Origin: Ferrimonas senticii DSM 18821
GTDB taxonomy: Bacteria > Pseudomonadota > Gammaproteobacteria > Enterobacterales > Shewanellaceae
Reading direction: 5' to 3'
DNA length: 64,000 bases
NCBI RefSeq assembly: GCF_000422665.1
Contig: NZ_KE383899.1
Span: 260,915 to 324,914, forward strand
Both the position numbers and the translations under genes were made by a program. Within the stretch, counting starts at the first letter, position 1, and each line of letters begins with the position of its first letter. This document shows positions 8,827 to 16,503 of the stretch, piece by piece. The notes beneath the pieces were generated by a model. That model was not told the DNA's origin, did no database searches, and worked only from the letters and a program-made list of their open reading frames with translations.

Positions 8827-11106
8827 ATGACCGAAACTCTGTCGATCGTAAACGATTGCACCTTTCTGTGGTGCAACAGCCTTACTGCCACTGGTGGCTT
8901 TGAACAAGCCAGTTTTAGTGATCTTATCGCGGCTGTTGAAATCCCCACGACTTATCAACGTAAGCATGATCTGCCGATATTCTTACCGACTACCGCATTA
9001 GCCAAAACCAAAGAGGCAGTAGAAAAGGCCAATGCCCAAACCGCCCTGATTTTGGATTTAGATGAAAATGCTCCGACTGCTTGCGAGCTAAAAGCACAAC
9101 TTGATGCGCTGGGATGCACTTATCTGGCGTATAGCACTTACTCAAGCACGGCCGAATTGCCGCGCTGGCGGGTGGTTATCCCCCTATTGGCACCGGTCAC
9201 GGTAGAACGATGGCTGCAATCGCAACGATTTTTGGCTGCGCAGTTTAACGCTGATGAGTGTTGCACCCGCATCCAGCAAGTGAGCTTTGCCCCCGGCGTC
9301 CCAGCGAACGGCGAATTTGAATATCTGCTGGATGAGCGACAACCATTACTGGATATAACTAGCCCGCAGTGGTTGGCCCACATTGGCGCAGATCGTGAGC
9401 CGCAAGATGTAAAATCGTCGCCACAATTGAAGCCTATCAGCAACGCCGGTATAGATCCTTTTTATGCCACCATCAAGTCGTGTCACTCGCTGCCAGAGTT
9501 ATTGCTGCAATACGGTTTTAAACGCGTTGGCGATAAGTTCTTAGCCCCTGAAAGCACCAGTGGTCAAGCCGGTATTGAGCTGTTCGATGATTTACAATCT
9601 GGCTTGTGTCACCACAGCAGTTGCCCACTGCATAATGACGGCGGCCGTTTTGATGCCTGCGATGTCTTGTTGCACTACCGCTACGCCGGTGACAAAGCCA
9701 CCATGTTAAAAGCCGAAGGTCTCGCGTTAACTCCAACGCTTTCTGCAGATTTGGCGCACAACGCCCCGCAACAGCAAAAGCCGCATCGGGATTTTGCCCA
9801 AATACTTGGCGGCAATCAGTTGGCCAAACTGGGTGAAAGCATTGCTAAAGAGGCGCAGCTGCCGGTCAATACCGCCATCTTGATCACATTAGGAATTGCC
9901 AGCGCCCTATCCAGTGCGGCTTACTGTCTGCAATATCCTAATGGGCAACGATTAGGGGGCGGCCTGTATCTCTCCGCAGAGCAGCCGCCCGGCGTAGGCA
10001 AAAGCTGGGTTGTGAGAACCTTGATTGTTCCAGTCCAAGAGGCTGTCGCCAAACTCAACAGCGATTGGGCCAATTGTCACGACACCACCAACGATGACTC
10101 ATCGACATCAGTGCCGCGACAACTACGAATGTTTCTATCTAATGCAACCCCTGAGGCCATTGAGCAGCAGATGCTGGTGCCAAACTCAGGCTTCTTTAGT
10201 CTTGCCAGTGCCGAACAGGGGGTAACCAATCTGCTGCTTGGCACAGGTAACAAAGACCGCTGCAACGACAATGATCTGCTGTTAAAAGGCTTCAACGGTG
10301 AATGGCATAGCTCAGCCCGGATCACCCGCAGTGGCTTTGAAGGCTATGTCCACGGCACCATTACCGTACTCGCGCAAGATGGCACCATTGATACCATCTT
10401 GGGCCAATCCAATGGCCTTGGTATTGCCGAGCGTTTTTTGCTGTTCCGCGAGCCTAGTCTACTAGGGCACCGCCGCTTCGATTTAGCTGAAAAACAAACT
10501 CGCAACATTTATCTGGATCGCTACTACATAGCAGTCAACGCCATCACGGCACAGATAGGTCGACTGGATTCAGCGCAACTAAACAGCCTAATCCCGCTGG
10601 CTATCACCGAAGCCGGATGGGCCAAAGTCAATGCCTACCGACAGCAGATTGAACCTCACCTCGCCGACGGTCAAAAGTACAGTCACAGTATCTTGCGCGG
10701 CGCCTTTGGCAAAGCTGACATGCAGATCATGAAGTTGGCTGCCGTACTGCACGTGTATAACGAATGGATGCTGAAAAATACCATCGCCCACAGCATTGAT
10801 CTGCAGTGGATCGATGCCGCCATTGAACTGACTGATGCCTTGCTAAGCGGTTTGGTCGGTTTGCTCGAGGATAAGGGCGAAATCGGTAAAGACGCCGAAT
10901 GTGACACTGTGATGAAGATGATCAAACACGGTAAGTGCTATACCGAACGCGAGATAATCAAAAGCCGCATCAACGTAAAGCCATTTAAAACTTATTCCAA
11001 CAATCGATCCGAGTTTGTTCGCCAAGCTGTAGCACGCTGCGTCGCCAATGGTGATCTCATCCAATTGCCGTCTGGCAGTCACGGATTCATCTATCGCTGC
11101 CCATAG
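8827..11106 (+). CDS. Replication protein: primase-like N-terminus with DUF3987-type ATPase domain
   Basis: A 759-residue protein that is the likely replication initiator of the element. The N-terminus (about residues 1-170) has features of primase-polymerase folds: LILDLDEN near residues 74-81 and an aromatic YSTYSS/RWRVVIPL segment. The middle has a cysteine/histidine cluster (CHHSSCPLH). The C-terminal half is DUF3987-like, with Walker A PPGVGKSW near residue 390, then FSLASAEQG and the LLKGFNGEW ... GLGIAERFLLF stretch typical of that family. Such primase-helicase fusions replicate P4-like satellites and integrative elements. It is followed directly by the repeat cluster at 11175-11323, which could be its binding site. 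Family naming is from memory of motifs; the role is inferred. Confidence 0.8.
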   Translation: MTETLSIVNDCTFLWCNSLTATGGFEQASFSDLIAAVEIPTTYQRKHDLPIFLPTTALAKTKEAVEKANAQTALILDLDENAPTACELKAQLDALGCTYLAYSTYSSTAELPRWRVVIPLLAPVTVERWLQSQRFLAAQFNADECCTRIQQVSFAPGVPANGEFEYLLDERQPLLDITSPQWLAHIGADREPQDVKSSPQLKPISNAGIDPFYATIKSCHSLPELLLQYGFKRVGDKFLAPESTSGQAGIELFDDLQSGLCHHSSCPLHNDGGRFDACDVLLHYRYAGDKATMLKAEGLALTPTLSADLAHNAPQQQKPHRDFAQILGGNQLAKLGESIAKEAQLPVNTAILITLGIASALSSAAYCLQYPNGQRLGGGLYLSAEQPPGVGKSWVVRTLIVPVQEAVAKLNSDWANCHDTTNDDSSTSVPRQLRMFLSNATPEAIEQQMLVPNSGFFSLASAEQGVTNLLLGTGNKDRCNDNDLLLKGFNGEWHSSARITRSGFEGYVHGTITVLAQDGTIDTILGQSNGLGIAERFLLFREPSLLGHRRFDLAEKQTRNIYLDRYYIAVNAITAQIGRLDSAQLNSLIPLAITEAGWAKVNAYRQQIEPHLADGQKYSHSILRGAFGKADMQIMKLAAVLHVYNEWMLKNTIAHSIDLQWIDAAIELTDALLSGLVGLLEDKGEIGKDAECDTVMKMIKHGKCYTEREIIKSRINVKPFKTYSNNRSEFVRQAVARCVANGDLIQLPSGSHGFIYRCP

Positions 11107-11174
11107 CCAGTTTGTTTAAACCAGTGGAGAGGCGCCCTCTGCTGTTAGCCAAACTGTCGATGGTTGTCTCAATC

Positions 11175-11323
11175 TTGTCGTAACGAATAAAACCCTCATC
11201 ATGCCCACTACATCGGCCTTTGCGGGGCAATGTCGTATTTGTCGTACGATTTTTACGACATCTCCGTTCTATAAGCATTTCAGCAGTAAAAGCCTACGGC
11301 ACACTTACGACAAGCTGCGACAA
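11175..11323. repeat. Cluster of six TTGTCGTAA-like repeats, candidate replication origin
   Basis: The 462-base gap between the primase-like gene and int holds six related 9-mers: TTGTCGTAA (11175-11183), ATGTCGTAT (11230-11238), TTGTCGTAC (11239-11247, directly abutting), the reverse complement at 11252-11260, TTACGACAA (11305-11313) and CTGCGACAA (11315-11323). An A/T-rich stretch follows at about 11320-11370. Repeats beside a primase-helicase gene with an adjoining A/T-rich zone match the layout of a P4-type origin with iterons. Operator sites for AlpA are an alternative. No convincing protein gene lies in 11107-11568. Confidence 0.55.
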
Positions 11324-11470
11324 ATTCAATTTGGGTCAAATTTTGGAAAATTTTGCCCGCCACATATAAATAAAGAGGCATCCCCCATGCCACTTTGCAG
11401 CCTCCCCTACCCCTACTCAACGATCCATAAACGCCATTAGCTAAGCAACTTGCCCGTCTTAACAGCACAA

Positions 11471-11500
11471 AAAAGGGCTATCCCAGCACTGGAATAGCCC
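11471..11500 (-). terminator. Rho-independent terminator of int
   Basis: GGGCTATCCCAG pairs with CTGGAATAGCCC around a short loop (one mismatch), and on the minus strand the stem is followed by TTTTTT. It lies 69 bases beyond the stop of the integrase gene. Confidence 0.8.
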
Positions 11501-11568
11501 GTGTTAGCAACAACATCAATCAGAATTACTGGCTAAAAGTGCCATAAATAATCGCTTTTTGCATCAAT

Positions 11569-12807
11569 TTAGCCGCTGACCAATGAACCGGTACCCGTTA
11601 ATAGGAACTCCCCCAGCTTGGCCCGTTCAATATGGGCACTCCACCAGTCCATCATCACTCGGCGCCGCTGCAAGTAATCTGCACGGTTATACGCGCGCCG
11701 CACTTCATTGCCGTCTTGGTGTGCTAACGCCGATTCAATAATATCGGCATCGAAACCTTGCTCGTTTAAGGTGGTACAGGCCAATGAGCGCAGGCCGTGA
11801 GACACCAGCTCACCGTGATAGCCAAGGCGCTTCAATGCCGTATTGGCGGTCTGAGAACTTGCATGGCCGAGAGGGTCGCCGCGCTTAGGAAAAACATAAG
11901 GACGAGTGCCGCTAATTGCATGCAGCTCTTTGAACAGCGCAATGGCTTGCGCCGATAGCGGGATCTTATGCTCTCGCTTCATTTTCATCCGTTCGGCAGG
12001 GATCGTCCAAAGACCTTCCGAAAAATCAACTTCATGCCATTGGGCTTCGGCTAACTCATTCGGCCGAGTCATCGTGTGCAGTTGCAACTCGATCATTAGC
12101 CGAGTCTGTTTGGTTAGCGAACTGCCATACAACTTACCCATCAGCTCAGGCAGCCGCTCCGGCGCGATAGACGGCATATTTTGAGGCTTAGGGGTGGCGA
12201 ACGCCTGATTGATACCAGTTAGGTTGTTGGCATCCACATAGCCAGTGTTAGCCGCGTAGGTCATCAGCTGATTCAACACTTGGCAGAGACGCTTAACTGT
12301 TTCCAGATTGCCAGCGGCTTCGATTGGCCGAAGCACTTTAATCACCTCTTGGCGAGTCAATTCGGTGATCGGTCGCTCCCCTATGACTGGCAGCACGTGC
12401 AGCTCGAGCCGACGCCAAATCTTATCGGCCTGCTCGACGGAGACCTTGGTGCGCTTTACCTGCAACCATTCCAGCCCCACCGCGCTTAAAGTCGCCTGCT
12501 TGGCATCGAGCTGTAACGCTTGTTGCTCAAGTTTGTGTTCCTTGGGATCTGCGCCCAGTGCAACTAACTTGCGTGCTTCAGCAGCTAGGTCCCGCGCTTG
12601 CGCTAACGACACATCTGGGTACGCACCCAATGCAAAGTTAGTCCGTTGCTTTGTTAGAGGCTTGGCATAGTTAAACAGCCAGCGTTTGGCTCCTTTTGGA
12701 CTAACCCTCAAGCGCAAGCCACCACCATCAACCAGTACATATTCCTTGCCGGTGGCTTTGGCGTTCTTGACTGCGGTTGCGGTCAACGTCTGCTTTGCGT
12801 CACTCAT
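11569..12807 (-). CDS. int: P4-type tyrosine integrase
   Basis: A site-specific recombinase of 412 residues that inserts and excises the element at tRNA-Ile2. It has the N-terminal arm-binding domain common in P4-like integrases (LTATAVKNAKATGKEYVLVDGGGLRLRV), a core-binding region, and the catalytic domain with Arg in MTRPNE (about residue 247), HGLR (about 336) and the tyrosine in AYNRADY (about 372). I start at the ATG at 12807; the frame is open further to 12906 but that stretch consists of the repeats listed at 12808-12864. Its start lies about 175 bases from the tRNA 3' end, the usual position for such elements. Confidence 0.94.
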   Translation of the reverse strand: MSDAKQTLTATAVKNAKATGKEYVLVDGGGLRLRVSPKGAKRWLFNYAKPLTKQRTNFALGAYPDVSLAQARDLAAEARKLVALGADPKEHKLEQQALQLDAKQATLSAVGLEWLQVKRTKVSVEQADKIWRRLELHVLPVIGERPITELTRQEVIKVLRPIEAAGNLETVKRLCQVLNQLMTYAANTGYVDANNLTGINQAFATPKPQNMPSIAPERLPELMGKLYGSSLTKQTRLMIELQLHTMTRPNELAEAQWHEVDFSEGLWTIPAERMKMKREHKIPLSAQAIALFKELHAISGTRPYVFPKRGDPLGHASSQTANTALKRLGYHGELVSHGLRSLACTTLNEQGFDADIIESALAHQDGNEVRRAYNRADYLQRRRVMMDWWSAHIERAKLGEFLLTGTGSLVSG

Positions 12808-12864
12808 TTTGGTACACGACCTCTTCCTTTTGGTAACTCGTGTACCAAATCGTGTACCAAAAAA
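12808..12864. repeat. Two tandem 12-bp repeats plus one inverted copy at the int start
   Basis: TCGTGTACCAAA occurs at 12838-12849 and again at 12850-12861 without a gap, and its exact inverted copy TTTGGTACACGA lies at 12808-12819, touching the int start codon. The arrangement between int and the attachment site suits integrase arm-type or excisionase (AlpA) binding sites, and it would also allow autoregulation of int. Binding by either protein is inference. Confidence 0.65.
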
Positions 12865-12982
12865 TGCTGGCTGTCCATGGATGCCACTGGACGACCACAG
12901 ATACAAAAAAGCCCCAAAGCCATGAATAATAAGGCTTTGAGGCTAATTTTATCGTCCAGAAAAATCCGACGAAATCTATATA

Positions 12983-13017
12983 TGGTGGCCCCTGGGGGAC
13001 TTGAACCCACGACCAAG
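12983..13017. other. Probable attachment site (att) of the integrated element
   Basis: The 3' end of tRNA-Ile2 immediately beside int marks the chromosome-element junction, the common target of P4-type integrases. The exact crossover cannot be defined because I found no second copy of this tRNA segment within 1-12982; the other att should lie left of the window. Confidence 0.6.
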
Positions 13018-13059
13018 CGATTATGAGTCGCCTGCTCTAACCAACTGAGCTAAGGGGCC
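12983..13059 (-). tRNA. tRNA-Ile2 (anticodon CAT, lysidine type)
   Basis: A 77-nt tRNA with encoded CCA. The acceptor stem is GGCCCCT/AGGGGCC and the anticodon stem-loop is GCGACTCATAATCGC. The body matches E. coli ileX (tRNA-Ile with CAT modified to lysidine) far better than elongator or initiator tRNA-Met. The T-arm reads GTGGG-TTCAAGT-CCCCC, which leaves a T50.C64 mismatch. The 3' part (roughly 12983-13017) is also the attachment site of the element to its left, so the 3' half of this tRNA was probably supplied by the element. Confidence 0.95.
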
Positions 13060-13114
13060 TGATTATCTGTCACTGCGCTGCGGTTTGAACGGCTAATGCA
13101 ATGAACTGCGAGCG

Positions 13115-13143
13115 ATTATACTGGCTGAAATTTCTGATGTCAC
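13115..13143 (-). promoter_or_regulatory. Sigma70 promoter of tRNA-Ile2
   Basis: On the minus strand, GTGACA and TATAAT are separated by exactly 17 bases, followed by a GC-rich discriminator (CGCTCGC) typical of stringently controlled stable-RNA promoters. The expected start of transcription is about 50 bases before the mature tRNA 5' end. Confidence 0.75.
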
Positions 13144-13220
13144 CAGAGCAACCGGCTCGGATCTGGCCTTAGGCTGCCAACTGCTGAGAAAAACAGCAAT
13201 AGTAAAATCAAGGGCTTGAG

Positions 13221-15560
13221 TTAACGAGCTCGCAAGGCGACCACCGTTGGCTGCAGCAGCTTCTGCCGTTTTACCCGCAGCTGTAGGAACTGCCAAAAAT
13301 CCTCTGCGGACATCGGTTCACCATAATAAAAACCCTGCGCCCGCTGGCAACCATGCTGTTGCAGGTATTCGGCTTGCCAAGAATGCTCTACCCCCTCGGC
13401 CACTACTTTTAAATCGAGCGCCTTCGCCATCGCTAAAATGGCGTGCACCAACGCCGCCTGTTCGCCCTGTTGCGAGATCTGTTTTGGAATAAACGAACGG
13501 TCGATTTTCAAGATGCTAAATGGGAAACGGTGCAGGTAACTTAAGCCACAATAACCGGTGCCAAAATCATCAATAGCCAACTGAATGCCCATTTCGGTCA
13601 GCACGCTGAGCTGCTGGGCAAAGGCAGCGTGGTTTGATAACAACAGGCTTTCAGTTGCCTCAAGCACCAGTTGTTGCGCCGGCAATTCGCTGTGTTCCAG
13701 TGCCTGATAGATGTGACTTAGTAAGATGTTGAACTGCTGAAACTGCACACTAGACACGTTCACTGACACCGTTAACGGCGCCAACTGCTGCCAACGTTTG
13801 GCTTGGTCACACGCTTGCATTAGCACCTGTTTGCCAAGTTCAGCCACCATGCCATTGCGCTCGGCAATGTCGATAAACTCTAACGGTGAGATAAATCCAA
13901 GCTCAGGATCATGCCACCGTGCTAGGGCTTCGGCACCGATCACCTGTTGGCTGGTAAGGTCAATGATCGGTTGATAGAACACCGAGATCCGCTGATTGGC
14001 CAACGCATTACGCAATTTGCTTTGCAGCAGCATTTTTCGTCGCAGTTTTAGCCCCAGTTCGGCATCGTAAAAACAGAAGCCATTGCGGCCACGCTCTTTC
14101 GCGCGGTATAACGCTTCGTCGGCACGCTGGAATAGTTGCTCGCCACTGTCACCATCGGCTGGATAAAACGCCATGCCAACACTGGCACTGACGAAGAATT
14201 CATTGCCGTTGAGGATAAACGGGCGTTCGAACAGTTCTAACAACGATTGCGCCAATTCGGTCGCCTGCTCGACCTGCGCCAGTTGCGGCACTACCCAGAA
14301 AAACTCATCACCACCAAAACGCGCCAAGGTGCTGTGCGGCGTTTGCAGTGCCGCCAGTCGGCGTGCGCATTCACACAATAACTGATCGCCAGCGGCATGC
14401 CCTTGGGTGTCGTTGATATCTTTAAAGTTGTCGAGATCGAGCATCATCAACAGCACCGACTCTTCGGCAGCGGCGGCCTCGGTCAACGCGGCAGTCAGCG
14501 CCCGTTGCCCAGAGTAACGGTTGGCCAGCCCGGTAAGGCCGTCATTATTGGCCTGATGCTCCAAGCGCAGCTCGGTGTCTTTGCGGCGAGCGACTTCAAG
14601 CTCCAGTTCCTGGTTTTTCTGTTTCAATTCAAGTCGCTGGTTGGCACTGCGAGCAATCTTGGCTTGTAATCGCAGGTGACGATTGTAGCCCCACAGCACA
14701 AACAAAAATGACCCCAACACCGCCACTCCAAAGACCCCGGTGGCAATCATAAACCGACGCGAGGTCAGCAACTGTTGCTCGGTCAGCGGCTCAAACCAGC
14801 CCTTAACCGTCAACGGGGCACCGGCGACCGGTTGTTGCACCTGATAGAGCAACTCCGACTTATGCAATTGATCGGAGGGTAATGAATTCCACGCTAATAG
14901 GTCACCAGCCGGGGTGGTTAGCGTCACCCGACTGTGTTTGGAAAGCGCCTCAAAGCGGGTAAGTAAGCGCTGCAGTGTACGTTGATCCAATTGCGCCACC
15001 AGCACCGCATGGGGTTGATCATAGTGATACACCAGCATCAGTTGCAGTAACTGCGGTTGGGTCTCGCCGGGGATAACCTGCAGGTAGCTGCTGCCGCGAG
15101 GCTTGACCAATAACGCAGCGAGATTTAGCCGCTGCAACTCCTCACTGGCACCGCCGGTATCCGCCAGCACTTGGCCATTAAGATCCAGCAGTGCCAGCCG
15201 CTGATAGGCCTGTCGATCGCCAATCTGCATCCGTTGTCGCTGCTGCAATAGCAGATTAACTTTGTGCAAACTGGTTCCCAAACCGTAGGACATCGACATT
15301 CCCAGCGCCCGATTCGATAAGTAGCCATAGATCGCTTTGTCTTGCACCAGATCCGCCAACGCCAAAGCGCTGCTGTCGAGCAGGTAGCTCAGCTCGCGAC
15401 CATACTGCTGAATGCGGACATCAAATTGGCTGTTTTGATGGGATCGCAATTGCTGGTGGCCTTCAATAACAAACAGAAACAGACCGACCAGATAAGCGGT
15501 AACGAGGGTTCCAAGGGCAAGTAACTTCGCCCCAATGTTGAACTTAGGCGGTTTGATCAT
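13221..15560 (-). CDS. Membrane GGDEF-EAL protein (cyclic-di-GMP synthesis/breakdown)
   Basis: A 779-residue inner-membrane signalling protein. A transmembrane helix at about residues 13-32 and another at about 270-292 flank a periplasmic sensor region; a coiled-coil linker follows (RLELKQKNQELELEVARRKDTELRLEHQ). The GGDEF domain has an intact active site (RFGGDEF), so diguanylate cyclase activity is possible, with no clear RxxD inhibitory site in front of it. The C-terminal EAL domain keeps the EAL (GAEALARW) and DDFGTGY motifs, so phosphodiesterase activity is also possible. It overlaps the preceding solute-binding protein gene by 4 bases (ATGA), which suggests that the binding protein and the sensor region work as a pair. 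Confidence 0.93.
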   Translation of the reverse strand: MIKPPKFNIGAKLLALGTLVTAYLVGLFLFVIEGHQQLRSHQNSQFDVRIQQYGRELSYLLDSSALALADLVQDKAIYGYLSNRALGMSMSYGLGTSLHKVNLLLQQRQRMQIGDRQAYQRLALLDLNGQVLADTGGASEELQRLNLAALLVKPRGSSYLQVIPGETQPQLLQLMLVYHYDQPHAVLVAQLDQRTLQRLLTRFEALSKHSRVTLTTPAGDLLAWNSLPSDQLHKSELLYQVQQPVAGAPLTVKGWFEPLTEQQLLTSRRFMIATGVFGVAVLGSFLFVLWGYNRHLRLQAKIARSANQRLELKQKNQELELEVARRKDTELRLEHQANNDGLTGLANRYSGQRALTAALTEAAAAEESVLLMMLDLDNFKDINDTQGHAAGDQLLCECARRLAALQTPHSTLARFGGDEFFWVVPQLAQVEQATELAQSLLELFERPFILNGNEFFVSASVGMAFYPADGDSGEQLFQRADEALYRAKERGRNGFCFYDAELGLKLRRKMLLQSKLRNALANQRISVFYQPIIDLTSQQVIGAEALARWHDPELGFISPLEFIDIAERNGMVAELGKQVLMQACDQAKRWQQLAPLTVSVNVSSVQFQQFNILLSHIYQALEHSELPAQQLVLEATESLLLSNHAAFAQQLSVLTEMGIQLAIDDFGTGYCGLSYLHRFPFSILKIDRSFIPKQISQQGEQAALVHAILAMAKALDLKVVAEGVEHSWQAEYLQQHGCQRAQGFYYGEPMSAEDFWQFLQLRVKRQKLLQPTVVALRAR

Positions 15561-16456
15561 TGCGCTTGAACGATGCCATCAAAAAATTCAGGAAAGGTGT
15601 AAAACATCGATGGATAATATTTCTGCACCAGTTGCAGATAGCGTCCGTCGGTTTTTAATTGTTGCAGGTATTGATTAAACGCTGCTGTCAGTTGTGGCGT
15701 ATTTTGCCGAAAGCCGGCCGCCATCTGTTGTTGTAAAGAGATAGGCCCGATGACTTTAATCTCCCCCGGCCATTTATCGAGGGCGATGATGGTATCCGGC
15801 ACATCCAAAATGGTGGTTTGCGCCATGCTATTGAGGATCGCCGGCACCATCTCATTCAGTTGCAGTGCGGTTCGCGGCAACACCACCGTCGCATTGGTTT
15901 GATGTAGCTCGTTAAAGCCCGGATCCAGGCAGGTGTGTTCCATCGCCAGCACCGAGATCCCGGACATCAGGGCGCGCACCTGATCGATATCTTGTTGCTG
16001 ATCACCGCTGGGCGCGATCGGCTGGATTGGCGCATCGCTGCGAGCCACCAACCACACCGCAGATGGGAAATAGGGATTCGAAAAGGTCAATAACTCAGCT
16101 CGCGAAGGCAATATGGTTAAGCCATTGGCAATCACATCGCCGTTGATGCCATCGCAACCGCTGTTAACCCCATCACCAACGAGATCGCTGACAAGCGTTG
16201 GCCAACCACTGGCGACATATTGATAATCGACCCCCAAATATTCGGCGAAGCCACGGATCAATTCGACATCCATGCCCTGCGGTTGGCTGCCCTGAGCAGT
16301 GGTTTGCAAGCTAACAAAATTGGCATAGGGCACCCCCAGATGGCGTAACACCCCAGCCTGCTTGACCTGTTGCAGATCACACACCGCCGCCGCTAACGGC
16401 ATCATCAATAAACCGCAGGCCAGCACGACCCCGCGATATAAGCCGAGAAAACTCAT
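15557..16456 (-). CDS. Periplasmic solute-binding protein (amino-acid-binding type, SBP_bac_3)
   Basis: A 299-residue exported protein with a signal peptide (LACGLLMMPLAAAVCD) and the family-3 binding-protein fold: GVLRHLGVPYANF near the N-terminus, then PQGMDVELIRGFAEYLGVDYQYV, and FSNPYF. The C-terminal lobe ends LKTDGRYLQLVQKYYPSMF. There is no transporter permease or ATPase beside it. Instead it is translationally coupled to the GGDEF-EAL gene, so it probably serves as a periplasmic ligand sensor for cyclic-di-GMP signalling rather than uptake; that role is inference. Confidence 0.85.
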   Translation of the reverse strand: MSFLGLYRGVVLACGLLMMPLAAAVCDLQQVKQAGVLRHLGVPYANFVSLQTTAQGSQPQGMDVELIRGFAEYLGVDYQYVASGWPTLVSDLVGDGVNSGCDGINGDVIANGLTILPSRAELLTFSNPYFPSAVWLVARSDAPIQPIAPSGDQQQDIDQVRALMSGISVLAMEHTCLDPGFNELHQTNATVVLPRTALQLNEMVPAILNSMAQTTILDVPDTIIALDKWPGEIKVIGPISLQQQMAAGFRQNTPQLTAAFNQYLQQLKTDGRYLQLVQKYYPSMFYTFPEFFDGIVQAQ

Positions 16457-16466
16457 TCCTATCCCT

Positions 16467-16488
16467 AAAAAAGGGGCTAATGCCCCTT
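16467..16488 (-). terminator. Terminator after the aminotransferase gene
   Basis: GGGGC-TAAT-GCCCC hairpin followed on the minus strand by TTTTTT, lying between the aminotransferase stop and the solute-binding protein start, so the two minus-strand units are at least partly separated. Confidence 0.75.
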
Positions 16489-16503
16489 GTCTGACTAACG
16501 CGG

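Noticed and set aside
11201-11440. 79-codon plus-strand frame in the origin-like region
   Set aside because: Composition is not protein-like, it runs through the repeat cluster, and it has no ribosome-binding site.
12983-13059. Reading of the CAT tRNA as elongator tRNA-Met
   Set aside because: Acceptor, D-arm and anticodon stems match E. coli tRNA-Ile2 (ileX) almost base for base and differ strongly from metT.
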